Origin: Streptomyces orinoci
Lineage (GTDB): Bacteria; Actinomycetota; Actinomycetes; Streptomycetales; Streptomycetaceae
Reading direction: 5' to 3'
NCBI RefSeq assembly: GCF_003121295.1
Contig: NZ_PHNC01000014.1
Location: 35,729 to 99,728, forward strand
DNA length: 64,000 bases
Shown: one piece after another, positions 34,981-44,019 of the stretch
How positions within the stretch are numbered: the first letter of the stretch is position 1
How the letters are laid out: the number at the start of each line of letters is the position of its first letter
Position numbers and translations under genes: made by a program
Notes under the pieces: model-generated
What the model was told of the DNA's origin: nothing
Databases searched by the model: none
The model's input: only the letters and a program-made list of their open reading frames with translations

Positions 34981-36235
34981 GACCCCCCTCGGGGACGCCC
35001 TGGCCGCCATCGGCGACTGGCTGGCCGGTGAGCGGCTGACCCCCGACATCCGCCGCTACGGTCCCGAGGACACCCCCACCTATGAGGTGCGGCTCAAGGA
35101 CGCGGACGGGCGCCTGTGCTCGCGCAGTTCGGGCAAGGGGCTGGGGCAGCGCAGCCTGGCCAGCGCCCTGTTCGAGAGCGCCGAGCACTACCACCTGGAC
35201 TGGCGCCGGGACGCGCACGCCGCCGACGCCGCCTTCCTGCCCGGCGCCGAGATCGCCCGCCGGGCCACCGCACGGAACTCCGCGCTGCTCAAGCGCCTGG
35301 GCGGCATCCTGCCCGAAGCGCCGGTGCTCACCCGTGCCTACCGTCCGGTGGCCGAAGCCGCCGGGCAGGCGGCGGCCGGGGCCGCCGAGCCGCACCTGCA
35401 TCCGGTGTTCCTGCGGGACGGGGGCTACCGCAACTGGCCGCACCCCTTGGACAACGGCGCCTTCCGGCCGCTGTGGCACTACACCTCCAGCGCCGGGCAC
35501 GCGGCCGGCAGCACCCTCTGCGAGGCACTGGTGCACGCCCTGGGCGAGTTGGTGGAGCGGGATGCCTGGTCCTGCCAGCTGGCCAGGTGCTACTTCGGGG
35601 CGGACGGCACGGGCGCACTGCGGGTCGTCGAGCGCGAGGGGCTGCCCGGCGAACTGGGTGAACTCACCGGGCAGGTGGAGGAGTTGACCGGCTCCACGGT
35701 ACTGATCGCCTCGATCGTCTGCGATACCCGAGTCCCCGCCTATGTGGTGTGCGACGCCGTACGCCACGAGGAAGTACGGGCCATCGGCAGCGGCGCCTCC
35801 CCGGTGCCCGGCTATGCGCTGCAACGGGCCCTGCTGGAATACCTCCAGGTGCGCACCATGCTCCGGCACGGCCCGGTGGATCAGGAACGCGAGGCCCGGC
35901 AGATCGTCACCGCTCTGGCCCGCTACCCCCGCCATCTGGCCGCCGCCCGCTTTGACATCCATCAACTGCCTCAGGAACCCTGTCCGTTCGAGACGGCGGA
36001 GGGGCTGCCGGCCACCGCGCCGCCCGAATGGCTGCTGAGCCATCTGGTGGAGCGGCTGCGCGGCATCGGTGTGGAGGCCCACTACCGGGTGCTCACCCGG
36101 CCCGGCTCCATTGTGGTGGTGGATGTGGTCGCCCCCGGACTGGAGATGCTGGACAAGGCGCGCTCCGGATACCCGGTGCTGCCCACCGGGCGGCTGGCCG
36201 GGGCGCTGCCCCCGCGGGGGAGTGACCGGCGATGA
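34874..36235 (+). CDS. botCD: YcaO-domain protein BotCD (macroamidine formation)
   Basis: 453 residues from a TTG with GAGGAAGG five bases upstream, inside the botC frame. YcaO motifs are clear: SSGKGLGQRSLASALFESAEHYH near 80, STLCEALVHALGELVERDAW near 215, GSGASPVPGYALQRALLEYLQV near 305. In characterised clusters this second YcaO joins the N-terminal amine to a backbone amide carbonyl to give the 12-membered macroamidine. It ends in a Pro/Gly-rich tail with an ATGA overlap into the next gene. Assignment BotC versus BotCD follows gene order and is inference. Confidence 0.88.
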   Translation: MTEHAYPLTTHSPTTHPLTPLPPDATAHKDVPPERETPLGDALAAIGDWLAGERLTPDIRRYGPEDTPTYEVRLKDADGRLCSRSSGKGLGQRSLASALFESAEHYHLDWRRDAHAADAAFLPGAEIARRATARNSALLKRLGGILPEAPVLTRAYRPVAEAAGQAAAGAAEPHLHPVFLRDGGYRNWPHPLDNGAFRPLWHYTSSAGHAAGSTLCEALVHALGELVERDAWSCQLARCYFGADGTGALRVVEREGLPGELGELTGQVEELTGSTVLIASIVCDTRVPAYVVCDAVRHEEVRAIGSGASPVPGYALQRALLEYLQVRTMLRHGPVDQEREARQIVTALARYPRHLAAARFDIHQLPQEPCPFETAEGLPATAPPEWLLSHLVERLRGIGVEAHYRVLTRPGSIVVVDVVAPGLEMLDKARSGYPVLPTGRLAGALPPRGSDRR

Positions 36236-38103
36236 GGCTCGTCCTGGTGGCACCGCCGTGGAACAGCCTGTACCGGCCCTCGATCCAGATCGCCACCCTG
36301 GCTGCGGCCGGCGGGCAAACCACCTGTGAATACGCCTACTTGGACTGGTGCGAGTTCGCCATCCAGGCGCTGGACTGGGACCCCGCCCGGTTCGTCCCCG
36401 TCTATGACACCATCGGCGAGGAACTGTACGGCCTCGGCGTGGGGGACTGGATCTTCGGGGGAGCGCTGCCGCCCGCCGAGGGCACCGAGGAGAGCGCGGT
36501 ACGCGCGGAGTACGCGGCCTTCCTCCGCGGTCGCGGGGTGGCCGCCGAGCTGGTGAGCTGTGTGCTGGCCCTGCGCGAGGCGGCGGTGCGGTTCACGGCC
36601 GCCTTCGCGGACCAGCTGGTGGCCACCGGCGCCCGGGGCTTTGGATTCACCACCTCCTTCAGCCAGTTGGTCCCCGCCCTCGCCCTGGCCAGGGCGGTCA
36701 AGGAGCGGGCCCCCGACCGTTATGTGTTCCTGGGCGGCGCCAACTGCGACCGCCCCATGGGCGAGGCGGTGATGCGGGCCCACCCCTTTGTGGACGCGGT
36801 GGTCCAGGGAGAGGGCGAGGCGGCCATGGCGGCGCTGGAAGCCGCGGCGGACCCGGGCGAACTGGGCCCGGCACCGGGCCTGGTCCGGCGGGACGGCGAG
36901 AAGCCGGTGACCTGCCCGCCGGTGAACCAGACCCTGGACGCCGCCCCGGTGCCCCGCTACGACGCCTACTTCGACCGGCTGCGCCGCCTGTCCTGGCGCG
37001 GGCTGATCGAGCCCGAGGTGGCGCTGCCCTTCCAGATGTCCCGGGGCTGCTGGTGGGGCGAGAAGCTGCAGTGCACCTTCTGCGGTGAGAACGGCAGCGC
37101 GATGCCCTACCGCAGCCGCCCGGGGCGCCAACTCCTGGAAACCGTACGCACCTTGACCGAGCGGCATGGCGTCTTCGACACCTATGCGGTGGACACCATC
37201 CTGGCCAGGGACGACAACGGGCTGGCCGAACTGGCCGCGGCCGAGGTCGATATCACCACCTTCTTCGAGGTCAAGGCCAACCTGGGCGCCAAGGAGCTGG
37301 GGGTGCTGCGGTCGGCGGGGGTGACCATGGTGCAGCCGGGCATCGAAAGCCTCAGCAGCGGTGCGCTCAAGCTGCTGCGCAAGGGCGCCACCGGCTTTCA
37401 CAATCTGCGCTTTCTGGTGCTGTGCCGGGAGCTGGGCATCGACGCCCAGTGGAACCTGCTGTCCGCCATGCCCGGCGAGACACCGGCCATGCTCCAGGAG
37501 CAGCTGAGGCTCATCCCCTTCATCACCCATCTGGCGCCGCCGTCCACGGTCAGCAAGGTCCGGGTGGACCGCTACAGCCCGTATTTCGAGCGGCCCGGGG
37601 AGTTCGGCATCCAGCTCACCGGCCCCGAGGAGAAATACCGCTTCATCCACCCCGGTACGGGCGTGGACCGGGCGGCACTGGCCTATTCCTTCGCTCACCG
37701 CGAGACGGCGGAACAGGCCGACCCTGCGGAACTGACCGGGCTGCGCCGCCGGCTGGGCGCCCGGGTGGGGCTGTGGAAGAAGCTGCACGGCCAGTCCCGG
37801 CTGGACTACCGGTTCGGCCCGGACCTGACGGTCGTCCAGGATCTGCGCCCCCAGGTGGGGGTGGGGCGGCGGGTACTGCGGGGCTGGGAAAGCGAGTTGT
37901 TCCGTTCACTGATCCATGGCGGGCGGGTGAGCCGGGCGCTGGAGCGGACGGGAGAGCCAAGGGCCGCCGGGACGCTGGAGGAATGGGCCGCGGCCGGCTG
38001 GGTCCATCTGGAGGGCCCGCGCGGGCTGGTGCTGGCCGTGCGCGACAGCAGGTTCGACGAACTGGGCCGGGCGGCCGAGCTGGGAGGCCGTGATGCGGGC
38101 TGA
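36232..38103 (+). CDS. botRMT2: Bottromycin rSAM C-methyltransferase 2 (BotRMT2/BtmG-like)
   Basis: 623 residues, MRLVLVAPPWNSLYRPSIQIATL at the start, a cobalamin-binding-like region (RYVFLGGANCDRPMGEAV) and the cluster motif SRGCWWGEKLQCTFCG near 271 with the same C-x7-C-x2-C spacing. It is clearly diverged from the other two methyltransferases and has no conversion tracts. By position it corresponds to the enzyme that, as I recall, methylates the two valines (positions 4 and 5) to tert-leucine; both valines are present in this core. ATGA overlap with botCD. Confidence 0.9.
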   Translation: MRLVLVAPPWNSLYRPSIQIATLAAAGGQTTCEYAYLDWCEFAIQALDWDPARFVPVYDTIGEELYGLGVGDWIFGGALPPAEGTEESAVRAEYAAFLRGRGVAAELVSCVLALREAAVRFTAAFADQLVATGARGFGFTTSFSQLVPALALARAVKERAPDRYVFLGGANCDRPMGEAVMRAHPFVDAVVQGEGEAAMAALEAAADPGELGPAPGLVRRDGEKPVTCPPVNQTLDAAPVPRYDAYFDRLRRLSWRGLIEPEVALPFQMSRGCWWGEKLQCTFCGENGSAMPYRSRPGRQLLETVRTLTERHGVFDTYAVDTILARDDNGLAELAAAEVDITTFFEVKANLGAKELGVLRSAGVTMVQPGIESLSSGALKLLRKGATGFHNLRFLVLCRELGIDAQWNLLSAMPGETPAMLQEQLRLIPFITHLAPPSTVSKVRVDRYSPYFERPGEFGIQLTGPEEKYRFIHPGTGVDRAALAYSFAHRETAEQADPAELTGLRRRLGARVGLWKKLHGQSRLDYRFGPDLTVVQDLRPQVGVGRRVLRGWESELFRSLIHGGRVSRALERTGEPRAAGTLEEWAAAGWVHLEGPRGLVLAVRDSRFDELGRAAELGGRDAG

Positions 38104-38878
38104 CACCCTGGACCCCTTTACGGTGGTCTCCGCCGACGGCGCCCTGCTGCGGGGCTTTCGCCGCCCAGGGCCGGGCCCTACGGCCGTCCTGGTGCACGGC
38201 GTCGCCATGGACACCGGGGTGTGGCTGGAATCGGGATTTCTCGGGGAACTGGCCGGAATGGAAGTGCTCGCCCTGGACCTGCGCGGACGGGGCGGGAGCG
38301 AGCGCGTCGGCAGCGCCCGGCGGCACGCGGTGGAGCACTGTGTGGCGGATGTCCGGGCCGTGCTGGACGCCTTTCCCCGCGAGCGGTACAGCCTCTTCGG
38401 GCTCTACTTCGGCGGCCGGATCGCCCTGCTGACCGCCGCCGCCGACGCCAGGGTGGCGCGGGCCGTCTCCTTCTGCGCCCACGCCGAGGAAGTCGCCCTG
38501 CCCGAGGAGGCGGTGGAGGCCGAGGCCGCCGCCATCGAGGGGCCCGGCGGCCGGGCCTATCTGCGCGACCACTTCACGGCGGCCGGAGCGCCGCGCTGGA
38601 TGACCGACGCCTGCGAACGGGCCGACCTCCCCGAACTGGCCGCGGCCACCAGGGGGTTGAGGTACGGCTCCGGACAGGCCGTACCGCCCTGCCGCCCCGG
38701 CCAGGAACTGGTCCTGGTCACCGCGGACCAGGATCCCGGCCTGGCGGACTTCCGGGCCGGTGAACGGCGGCTGGGCGCCCGGCTCCATCTGGTGGGGGCG
38801 CCCTCGCGGATCCGCGCCGCCCACCGGCTGGCCGAGGCGGCCGGACAGCTGGCCGGGGTGCCGGAGGAGGCCGGATGA
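38093..38878 (+). CDS. botH: BotH-like alpha/beta-hydrolase-fold epimerase
   Basis: 261 residues. Alpha/beta-hydrolase fold (VLVHGVAMDTGVWLESGF, LALDLRGRGGSE), but the nucleophile elbow reads LFGLYFGGRIAL where true hydrolases have GxSxG, so there is no catalytic serine. This agrees with BotH, shown to epimerise the core aspartate without hydrolysis. GGGAGG is five bases before the ATG at 38093; a GTG at 38090 is possible. Overlaps methyltransferase 2 by 11 bp and shares ATGA with the amidohydrolase gene. Confidence 0.88.
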   Translation: MRADTLDPFTVVSADGALLRGFRRPGPGPTAVLVHGVAMDTGVWLESGFLGELAGMEVLALDLRGRGGSERVGSARRHAVEHCVADVRAVLDAFPRERYSLFGLYFGGRIALLTAAADARVARAVSFCAHAEEVALPEEAVEAEAAAIEGPGGRAYLRDHFTAAGAPRWMTDACERADLPELAAATRGLRYGSGQAVPPCRPGQELVLVTADQDPGLADFRAGERRLGARLHLVGAPSRIRAAHRLAEAAGQLAGVPEEAG

Positions 38879-40269
38879 CCGGGCTGGAGGACGCCCTGTG
38901 GAGCTATCGCACCGGCCTGCTGCCCGCGGGCGATCCACTGGTCACCGTCCTGGAGGAACTGGCCGGGCGGCGCCGGGACCATCTGCTGCCCGCGGTAGGG
39001 CTGGTCGATGTGCGCACCGGCCGGGTGGCGCGGCCCTGTGATCTGGAGGTGGCCGACGGCCGGATCGTCAAACGGGGGCCCGCGGCGGCCTGCCGGTGGT
39101 ACGCCCTGCCGGGCCTGGTGGACGCGCACGCCCATGTGTCCTCGGCCGCCGACCAGGCCGGGCTGCTGGTGTACGGGGTGACCGGCTACCGCCAGATGTG
39201 GGGCGAGCCCGCACACCGCTATGCGGCCGGGGTCCACCGGGCCCGGCACGCCGTACTGCCCCGGCCATGGGTGGCGAGCGGGGTGGTGGACGGGCCGGGC
39301 TCCCGGGTGCCCGCCGCGGTCACCGTGGTGGACGGGCCGCGTGCGGTGCGGCATGTGGTCAACGAGGCCCTCGCCTTCGGCTTCGACGGGATCAAGATCT
39401 ATGACGATCTGGCGGAGCCGGAGTTCACCGCTCTCATCGGGGCCGCGCGGCGGGTCGGCCTGCCGGTCGTCGGGCATGTCCCGGAGCGGGTGCCGCTGGC
39501 GGTGGCGCTGCGGGAGATGTGGTCCACCGAGCATCTGTACGGCCTGGTGCCCAATGTCTTCCGGCTGCCCCCGGCGGCCAGGTGGCCCGCCCTCGCCAAG
39601 GCCCTGGACCGGCGCGAGACCCAACTGGACACGCTGGCAAAGCAGTTCGCAGGGTGCTGGGTATGCCCGACCCTGACCGCCTGGCGGGCCCGTACCGGGG
39701 AGCGGCGGTACACCCGCCCCTCGGCGGCGGCGCTGCGGACGGCGGCCGGCGGGCGCCGCCGGGCCTGGGGCGCCGCCGCCCGGGAAGCGCTGGGCACCAC
39801 CGAGGCGGTGGCGCGGGAGCGCGGTGAACTGGTGGACCGGCTGGGCCGGTTGGTACGGGTGCTCGCCGAGAACGGGGCGCGGCTGCTGGTGGGCACCGAC
39901 TGCGGAAACCCCTTTGTGGTCGCCGGGCCCTCCTTCCACAAGGAACTGGCCGAGCTGTCCCGGGCGGGGCTCGGCCTGGCCGCCATCCTCACCGCGGCCA
40001 CCACGGCGGCCCATCAGGCCCTGCGCCCGGACGAGCGGGACCCGGCGGACCTGGTCCTCTACCGGCGGCTGCCGGCCGAGGTGGCGGACCTGGCCCGTCC
40101 GGACGCGGTGCTGGTGGACGGTGTCCTGCTGGACGGCGCCGACCTGGACCGGCTGTGGGCCCTGCGGCTGGCGGACGCCGGACTGGAACCGGCCGACTGG
40201 CCCCGGGGCCGGCTCGATGCGGTGGTGGCCGGTGCGCCACCCAAGAGGGAGGTAACCAGTGCGAGCTGA
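38875..40269 (+). CDS. botAH: BotAH-like amidohydrolase (follower removal)
   Basis: 464 residues of the metal-dependent amidohydrolase superfamily. Metal ligands are visible in order: HAHV near 83, the bridging Lys in GIKIYDD near 172, GHVPE near 200, TEHLYG near 220 and Asp in VGTDCG near 341. In the bottromycin pathway this enzyme cuts the follower off the macroamidine intermediate. All ligands being present, the gene looks functional. ATGA overlap with botH; ends 11 bp inside the P450 gene. Confidence 0.9.
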   Translation: MTGLEDALWSYRTGLLPAGDPLVTVLEELAGRRRDHLLPAVGLVDVRTGRVARPCDLEVADGRIVKRGPAAACRWYALPGLVDAHAHVSSAADQAGLLVYGVTGYRQMWGEPAHRYAAGVHRARHAVLPRPWVASGVVDGPGSRVPAAVTVVDGPRAVRHVVNEALAFGFDGIKIYDDLAEPEFTALIGAARRVGLPVVGHVPERVPLAVALREMWSTEHLYGLVPNVFRLPPAARWPALAKALDRRETQLDTLAKQFAGCWVCPTLTAWRARTGERRYTRPSAAALRTAAGGRRRAWGAAAREALGTTEAVARERGELVDRLGRLVRVLAENGARLLVGTDCGNPFVVAGPSFHKELAELSRAGLGLAAILTAATTAAHQALRPDERDPADLVLYRRLPAEVADLARPDAVLVDGVLLDGADLDRLWALRLADAGLEPADWPRGRLDAVVAGAPPKREVTSAS

Positions 40270-41440
40270 TCCCAGGACCGACACCGACCCGGTACGGCCG
40301 GTGGACTTCGACTTCTTCAACGCCCCCGAGGAATACCGGCGGGCGGCCGCCGAGCACGCCCGGGACGGCGTGTTCCGCAGTGAACACGGCGGCGGATTCT
40401 GGGTGTTGACAACCTACACCGGAATCTGCCGGGCCTTCCGCAACGAGGCGGACTTCACCGTCGGCCGGGTCAGCGCCGCCGAGGGGGCCGACGCCGAGCG
40501 GTGGATCCCGCTGACCGTGGACGGCCCCGAACACACCGAGTGGCGACGGCTGCTGGCGTCCTGGTTCACCCCCCAGCGGGTGCGGGAGATGACGCCATGG
40601 ATCCGCCAGAACGCCCGCCGCCGGATCGCCGCACTGCGCAAGGACGGCGAGGCGTCCTTCTCCGAGGACTTCGCCCGGCCCTATGTCCTGGAGAACCTGA
40701 TGACGGCCGTGGGCTGGCCGCTGTCCGGCCTGGACCGGCTGCTGGCCATCGACCGGGCGATGATCGCGGCCCGTGCCGAGCCCGACCCGCGCGAAGCCTT
40801 CCTCGCCGAGCCGGGCCTGCCCGCCCTGGAGGCGTACGCCCGCGAACAGATCGCCCGTCGCCGTGACAAACCGGCCCAGGACCTGGTCACCGCCACCTTC
40901 GACTGGAAGGTGGGCGGCCGCCCGGTCACCGACGAGGACCGCACCTCACTGCTGTGCGTCCTCTTCCTGGCGGGCATCGACTCCACCGTCAACCACCTGG
41001 CCAACGCGGTACAGCACCTGGCCTGCCATCCGGAGGACCGGCGCCGCTTCAGCGCCGACGAGGCCGTACGCCCGGCGGCCGTGGAGGAGTTCCTGAGGGC
41101 CTTCTCCTGTATGTATCCCGGCCGGATGACGGCCCGCGAGGGAGCCTGCCCGGTGACCGGGCGCGGCGAGACGGTGCTGCTGCCGCTGGCCCTGGCCAAC
41201 CACGACCCGGATGTCTTCCCCGACCCCGGCCGGGTGGACTTCGAGCGGGAGCACAATCCGCATATCGCCTTTGGCACCGGCCCCCACCAGTGCCTGGGCG
41301 CCGCCCTGGCCCGCGCCCAGATCCTCACCGCCCTGGAGGAGTGGCACGCCCTGATCCCCCGCTACTCCCTGCCGCCGGAACAGGACTCCACCGCGCCGCC
41401 GTTCCTGCGCAACTCCTATGATCTCAGGCTGATTTGGTGA
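40259..41440 (+). CDS. botCYP: Cytochrome P450 BotCYP (oxidative decarboxylation of thiazoline)
   Basis: 393 residues. Haem-binding FGTGPHQCLGAALAR near 337, I-helix LFLAGIDSTVNHL near 237, ExxR in VEEFLRAF near 277. In characterised clusters this P450 converts the C-terminal thiazoline carboxylate to the decarboxylated thiazole once the follower is gone. GTG start with GGGAGG seven bases upstream. Redox partners are not in the cluster. Confidence 0.92.
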   Translation: MRADPRTDTDPVRPVDFDFFNAPEEYRRAAAEHARDGVFRSEHGGGFWVLTTYTGICRAFRNEADFTVGRVSAAEGADAERWIPLTVDGPEHTEWRRLLASWFTPQRVREMTPWIRQNARRRIAALRKDGEASFSEDFARPYVLENLMTAVGWPLSGLDRLLAIDRAMIAARAEPDPREAFLAEPGLPALEAYAREQIARRRDKPAQDLVTATFDWKVGGRPVTDEDRTSLLCVLFLAGIDSTVNHLANAVQHLACHPEDRRRFSADEAVRPAAVEEFLRAFSCMYPGRMTAREGACPVTGRGETVLLPLALANHDPDVFPDPGRVDFEREHNPHIAFGTGPHQCLGAALARAQILTALEEWHALIPRYSLPPEQDSTAPPFLRNSYDLRLIW

Positions 41441-41447
41441 GGATCCC

Positions 41448-43364
41448 GTGACAGACACCGGCCGGGTGGCCCTTGTGTCCATGCCGTGGAACAACGTCGC
41501 ACGGCCGTCGATCCAGGTCGGCACCCTGCGCTCGGTCGCCGAGGCCGAGGGCTGGCGGGCCGAACCCCACTACGCCTATCTGTACTTCTACGCCCTGGCC
41601 CGGCGGATTCTGGGCCTGGCCGCGGAGGACTGGGACGCGGCCTATGAGCTGGTCTCCGAACGCCTCTACCACTTCTCCGCCGGCGACTGGATCTTCACCT
41701 GCCGCCGGGGCACCGCCACCGAGCGCGCCGGCTATCTGGACCTGCTGCGCTCCCGGGGCGTCGGCGAGGAGGCCGTCGGCCTGGTCGATGCCCTGGGGGC
41801 GGTGGCCGAGCGCCATGTCACCGAGACCACCGCCGCGTTGCTCCGCCCGGCGCCGGAGGTCATCGGCTTCACCACCACCTTCAGCCAGAACGGTCCGACG
41901 CTGGCGGTGGCCGAGCGGCTGCGGGAGGAGGGGTTCACCGGGACCATTGTGCTGGGCGGCAGCAATTGTGAAGGGCCCATGGGGCGCGCCCTGCTGGCCA
42001 ACTTCCCGGCGGTGGACGCGGTGGTGGACGGGCCGGGGGAGGAGGCGTTCACCACGCTGCTGCGGCAGGTCGCGGCCGGGAAACCGCTGGTCTCCCAGGG
42101 CCGTCTGATCACCCGGGACGCCGGCCCGGCAATGGGCGGCCGGCTGCCGCCCGGCCCCCGGCTGAACATACCCACCCCCAACTACGACGGTTTCTTCGAG
42201 CAGTTGCGGGACTCCGGGCTGGCGGAGCTGGAGCCCGCGGTGACCCTGCCGGTGGAGTTCTCCCGGGGCTGCTGGTGGGGACAGCGCACCCACTGCACCT
42301 TCTGCGGGCTCAACGGTTCCACCATGCGCTACCGCAGCAAGCCGCCGGAGAGCGTGGCGGCCGAACTGTCAAAGCTCATGACCCGCTATGGGGTGCTGGA
42401 CTTCTTCGCGGTGGACAACATCCTCGACCTGGACTACCTGGAGAGCGCCCTGCCGCCGGTGGCCCGGCTGGGCACCGACCACTCACTGTTCTTCGAGGTC
42501 AAGGCCAATATGGAATGGGCCGACATCCGGCTGCTGCGCCGGGCCGGAGTACGCTCCGTCCAGCCCGGCATCGAAAGCCTCAGCACCGAGGCGCTGCGGG
42601 CGCTGAAGAAGGGCGCCACCGCCTTCCAGAACCTGCGGTTCCTGCTGGGCTGCGCCGAGTTCGGCGTCCGGGCCGGCTGGAACATCCTCACCGGATTCCC
42701 CGGGGAGACCCCGGCCTCGATCACCGCCCAGACCGATCTGATCACCTCCCTCACCCACCTGGAACCACCGGACACCGACATCCTGCCGGTGCACTTCGAC
42801 CGCTTCAGCCCTTACACCCAGTCCCCCGAGTCCTATGGCCTGCGCCTGCGGCGGCCGCTGCCCGGATACCGGTTCGCCTACCCGAAGCTGCCGGAGCGGG
42901 ATCTATGGGATATCGCCTATCACTTCGAGGGCGAGTTCACCGACGACCCCCGCAACCCCGGGCTGCGGCAACGCCTGGCCGCCCGGGTCAACTTCTGGCG
43001 CACCCGGCATCAACAGGCCCGGTTCGGCTACCGGTTGGGCTTCGACAGCGTGCTGCTCAGCGACCGCCGCCCGGACCTCCCGGCCCGGGACACCCGGCTG
43101 ACCGGAGACCGGGCCCGGCTGTTCCGCGCCCTCATCGGCGGGACACGGCTGCGCGACCTGTGGGCCCTGGGCTGGGACAAAGGAGAACTGGAGACCGTAC
43201 TCGAGGAGTGGCGGCGGCGCCGGTGGGTGTACACCGAGGGAACCAAGGTGATCGCCCTGGCCGTCCGCCAACAGCCCTCGGCACACCGCTCGCCCCCGGC
43301 CCGGAACGCCCCCGGACGCCCTCGAACGCATTTCCCCATCTCCCCTGAGCGGCGCGGGATATGA
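41448..43364 (+). CDS. botRMT3: Bottromycin rSAM C-methyltransferase 3 (BotRMT3/BtmK-like)
   Basis: 638 residues from GTG (GAGGATCCC upstream), beginning VTDTGRVALVSMPWNNVARPSIQVGTL. Same two-part layout and cluster motif SRGCWWGQRTHCTFCG as methyltransferase 1, with which it shares near-identical internal tracts but different ends. By position it corresponds to the enzyme that, as I recall, methylates Pro2; Pro is present in this core. If conversion has replaced specificity-determining parts, its activity could differ from known RMT3 enzymes. Confidence 0.9.
   Translation: MTDTGRVALVSMPWNNVARPSIQVGTLRSVAEAEGWRAEPHYAYLYFYALARRILGLAAEDWDAAYELVSERLYHFSAGDWIFTCRRGTATERAGYLDLLRSRGVGEEAVGLVDALGAVAERHVTETTAALLRPAPEVIGFTTTFSQNGPTLAVAERLREEGFTGTIVLGGSNCEGPMGRALLANFPAVDAVVDGPGEEAFTTLLRQVAAGKPLVSQGRLITRDAGPAMGGRLPPGPRLNIPTPNYDGFFEQLRDSGLAELEPAVTLPVEFSRGCWWGQRTHCTFCGLNGSTMRYRSKPPESVAAELSKLMTRYGVLDFFAVDNILDLDYLESALPPVARLGTDHSLFFEVKANMEWADIRLLRRAGVRSVQPGIESLSTEALRALKKGATAFQNLRFLLGCAEFGVRAGWNILTGFPGETPASITAQTDLITSLTHLEPPDTDILPVHFDRFSPYTQSPESYGLRLRRPLPGYRFAYPKLPERDLWDIAYHFEGEFTDDPRNPGLRQRLAARVNFWRTRHQQARFGYRLGFDSVLLSDRRPDLPARDTRLTGDRARLFRALIGGTRLRDLWALGWDKGELETVLEEWRRRRWVYTEGTKVIALAVRQQPSAHRSPPARNAPGRPRTHFPISPERRGI
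41853..42590 (+). repeat. Copy 2 of near-identical tracts shared by two methyltransferase genes
   Basis: Partner of 31965-32702. The two blocks (41853-42101 and 42246-42590) cover part of the cobalamin-side region and the cluster-binding part of the radical SAM barrel. Confidence 0.75.
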
Positions 43365-43389
43365 GGGCACGCCGCCCGTCCCGCCCGGC

Positions 43390-44016
43390 ATGAGTGGAAA
43401 GACGACATCGGTGTCTGTTATCCCTGTGACCGTGACCAAGGTGCCTCCCCCGAGCAGCAACCCCACGGCGGACGAGACGGGGCGGGCCGCCCCCGAGGAT
43501 CATCCGCCCTCCTGCGGCGACCTGGTGGGCGCCCTCGCCGAACCCGACCGGTGCGCCGCCTTCGCCGCACTGGTCCTCGGCGCCCGCTCCGTCAAGGAGG
43601 TCGCCGAGGCCGCCCGCCTCAAACCACCGGCCGCCGCGGGAGCCCTGCAACGCCTCACCGACAGCGGACTGGTCACCCTCACCGATGCCCGGGCCCACAC
43701 CTATGAGGTCACCAAGAATGTCTTCCGCAAGGCCATCCGCACCGAGGAACGAGTGGCCGGCAAGGAGGGCGGCGACGGCGCCGGAGCGTACTTCCGCCGG
43801 GGCCGGCTGCGCGCCATTCCCGGCGACGACGCCGTGCGCGCCCGGGTCCTGAGGGTGGTGGCCGACTCCTTCCGGCCGGGCGAGACCTACTCCGAGGCCA
43901 AGGTCAACGCACTGTGCGGGGAGTGGCTGGACGACTGGGTGAGCCTGCGCCGCGCCCTGATCGACGAGGGGCTGCTGCGCCGGGATGCCACCGGCACCCG
44001 CTATGAGCGCGTCTGA
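43390..44016 (+). CDS. botR: BotR-like DUF2087/winged-helix regulator
   Basis: 208 residues. A winged helix (GALAEPDRCAAFAALVLGARSVKEVAEAARLKPPAAAGALQRLTDSGLV) is joined to a C-terminal DUF2087-like domain (FRRGRLRAIPGDDAVRARVLRVVADSFRPGETYSEAKVNALC ... LRRALIDEGLLRRD). The cluster-situated regulator of bottromycin is known as a modulator of production rather than a strict switch. The ribosome site is weak, and a shorter start is possible since the first 35 residues are low-complexity. Three bases separate its stop from the peptidase ATG. Confidence 0.85.
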   Translation: MSGKTTSVSVIPVTVTKVPPPSSNPTADETGRAAPEDHPPSCGDLVGALAEPDRCAAFAALVLGARSVKEVAEAARLKPPAAAGALQRLTDSGLVTLTDARAHTYEVTKNVFRKAIRTEERVAGKEGGDGAGAYFRRGRLRAIPGDDAVRARVLRVVADSFRPGETYSEAKVNALCGEWLDDWVSLRRALIDEGLLRRDATGTRYERV

Positions 44017-44019
44017 GCC

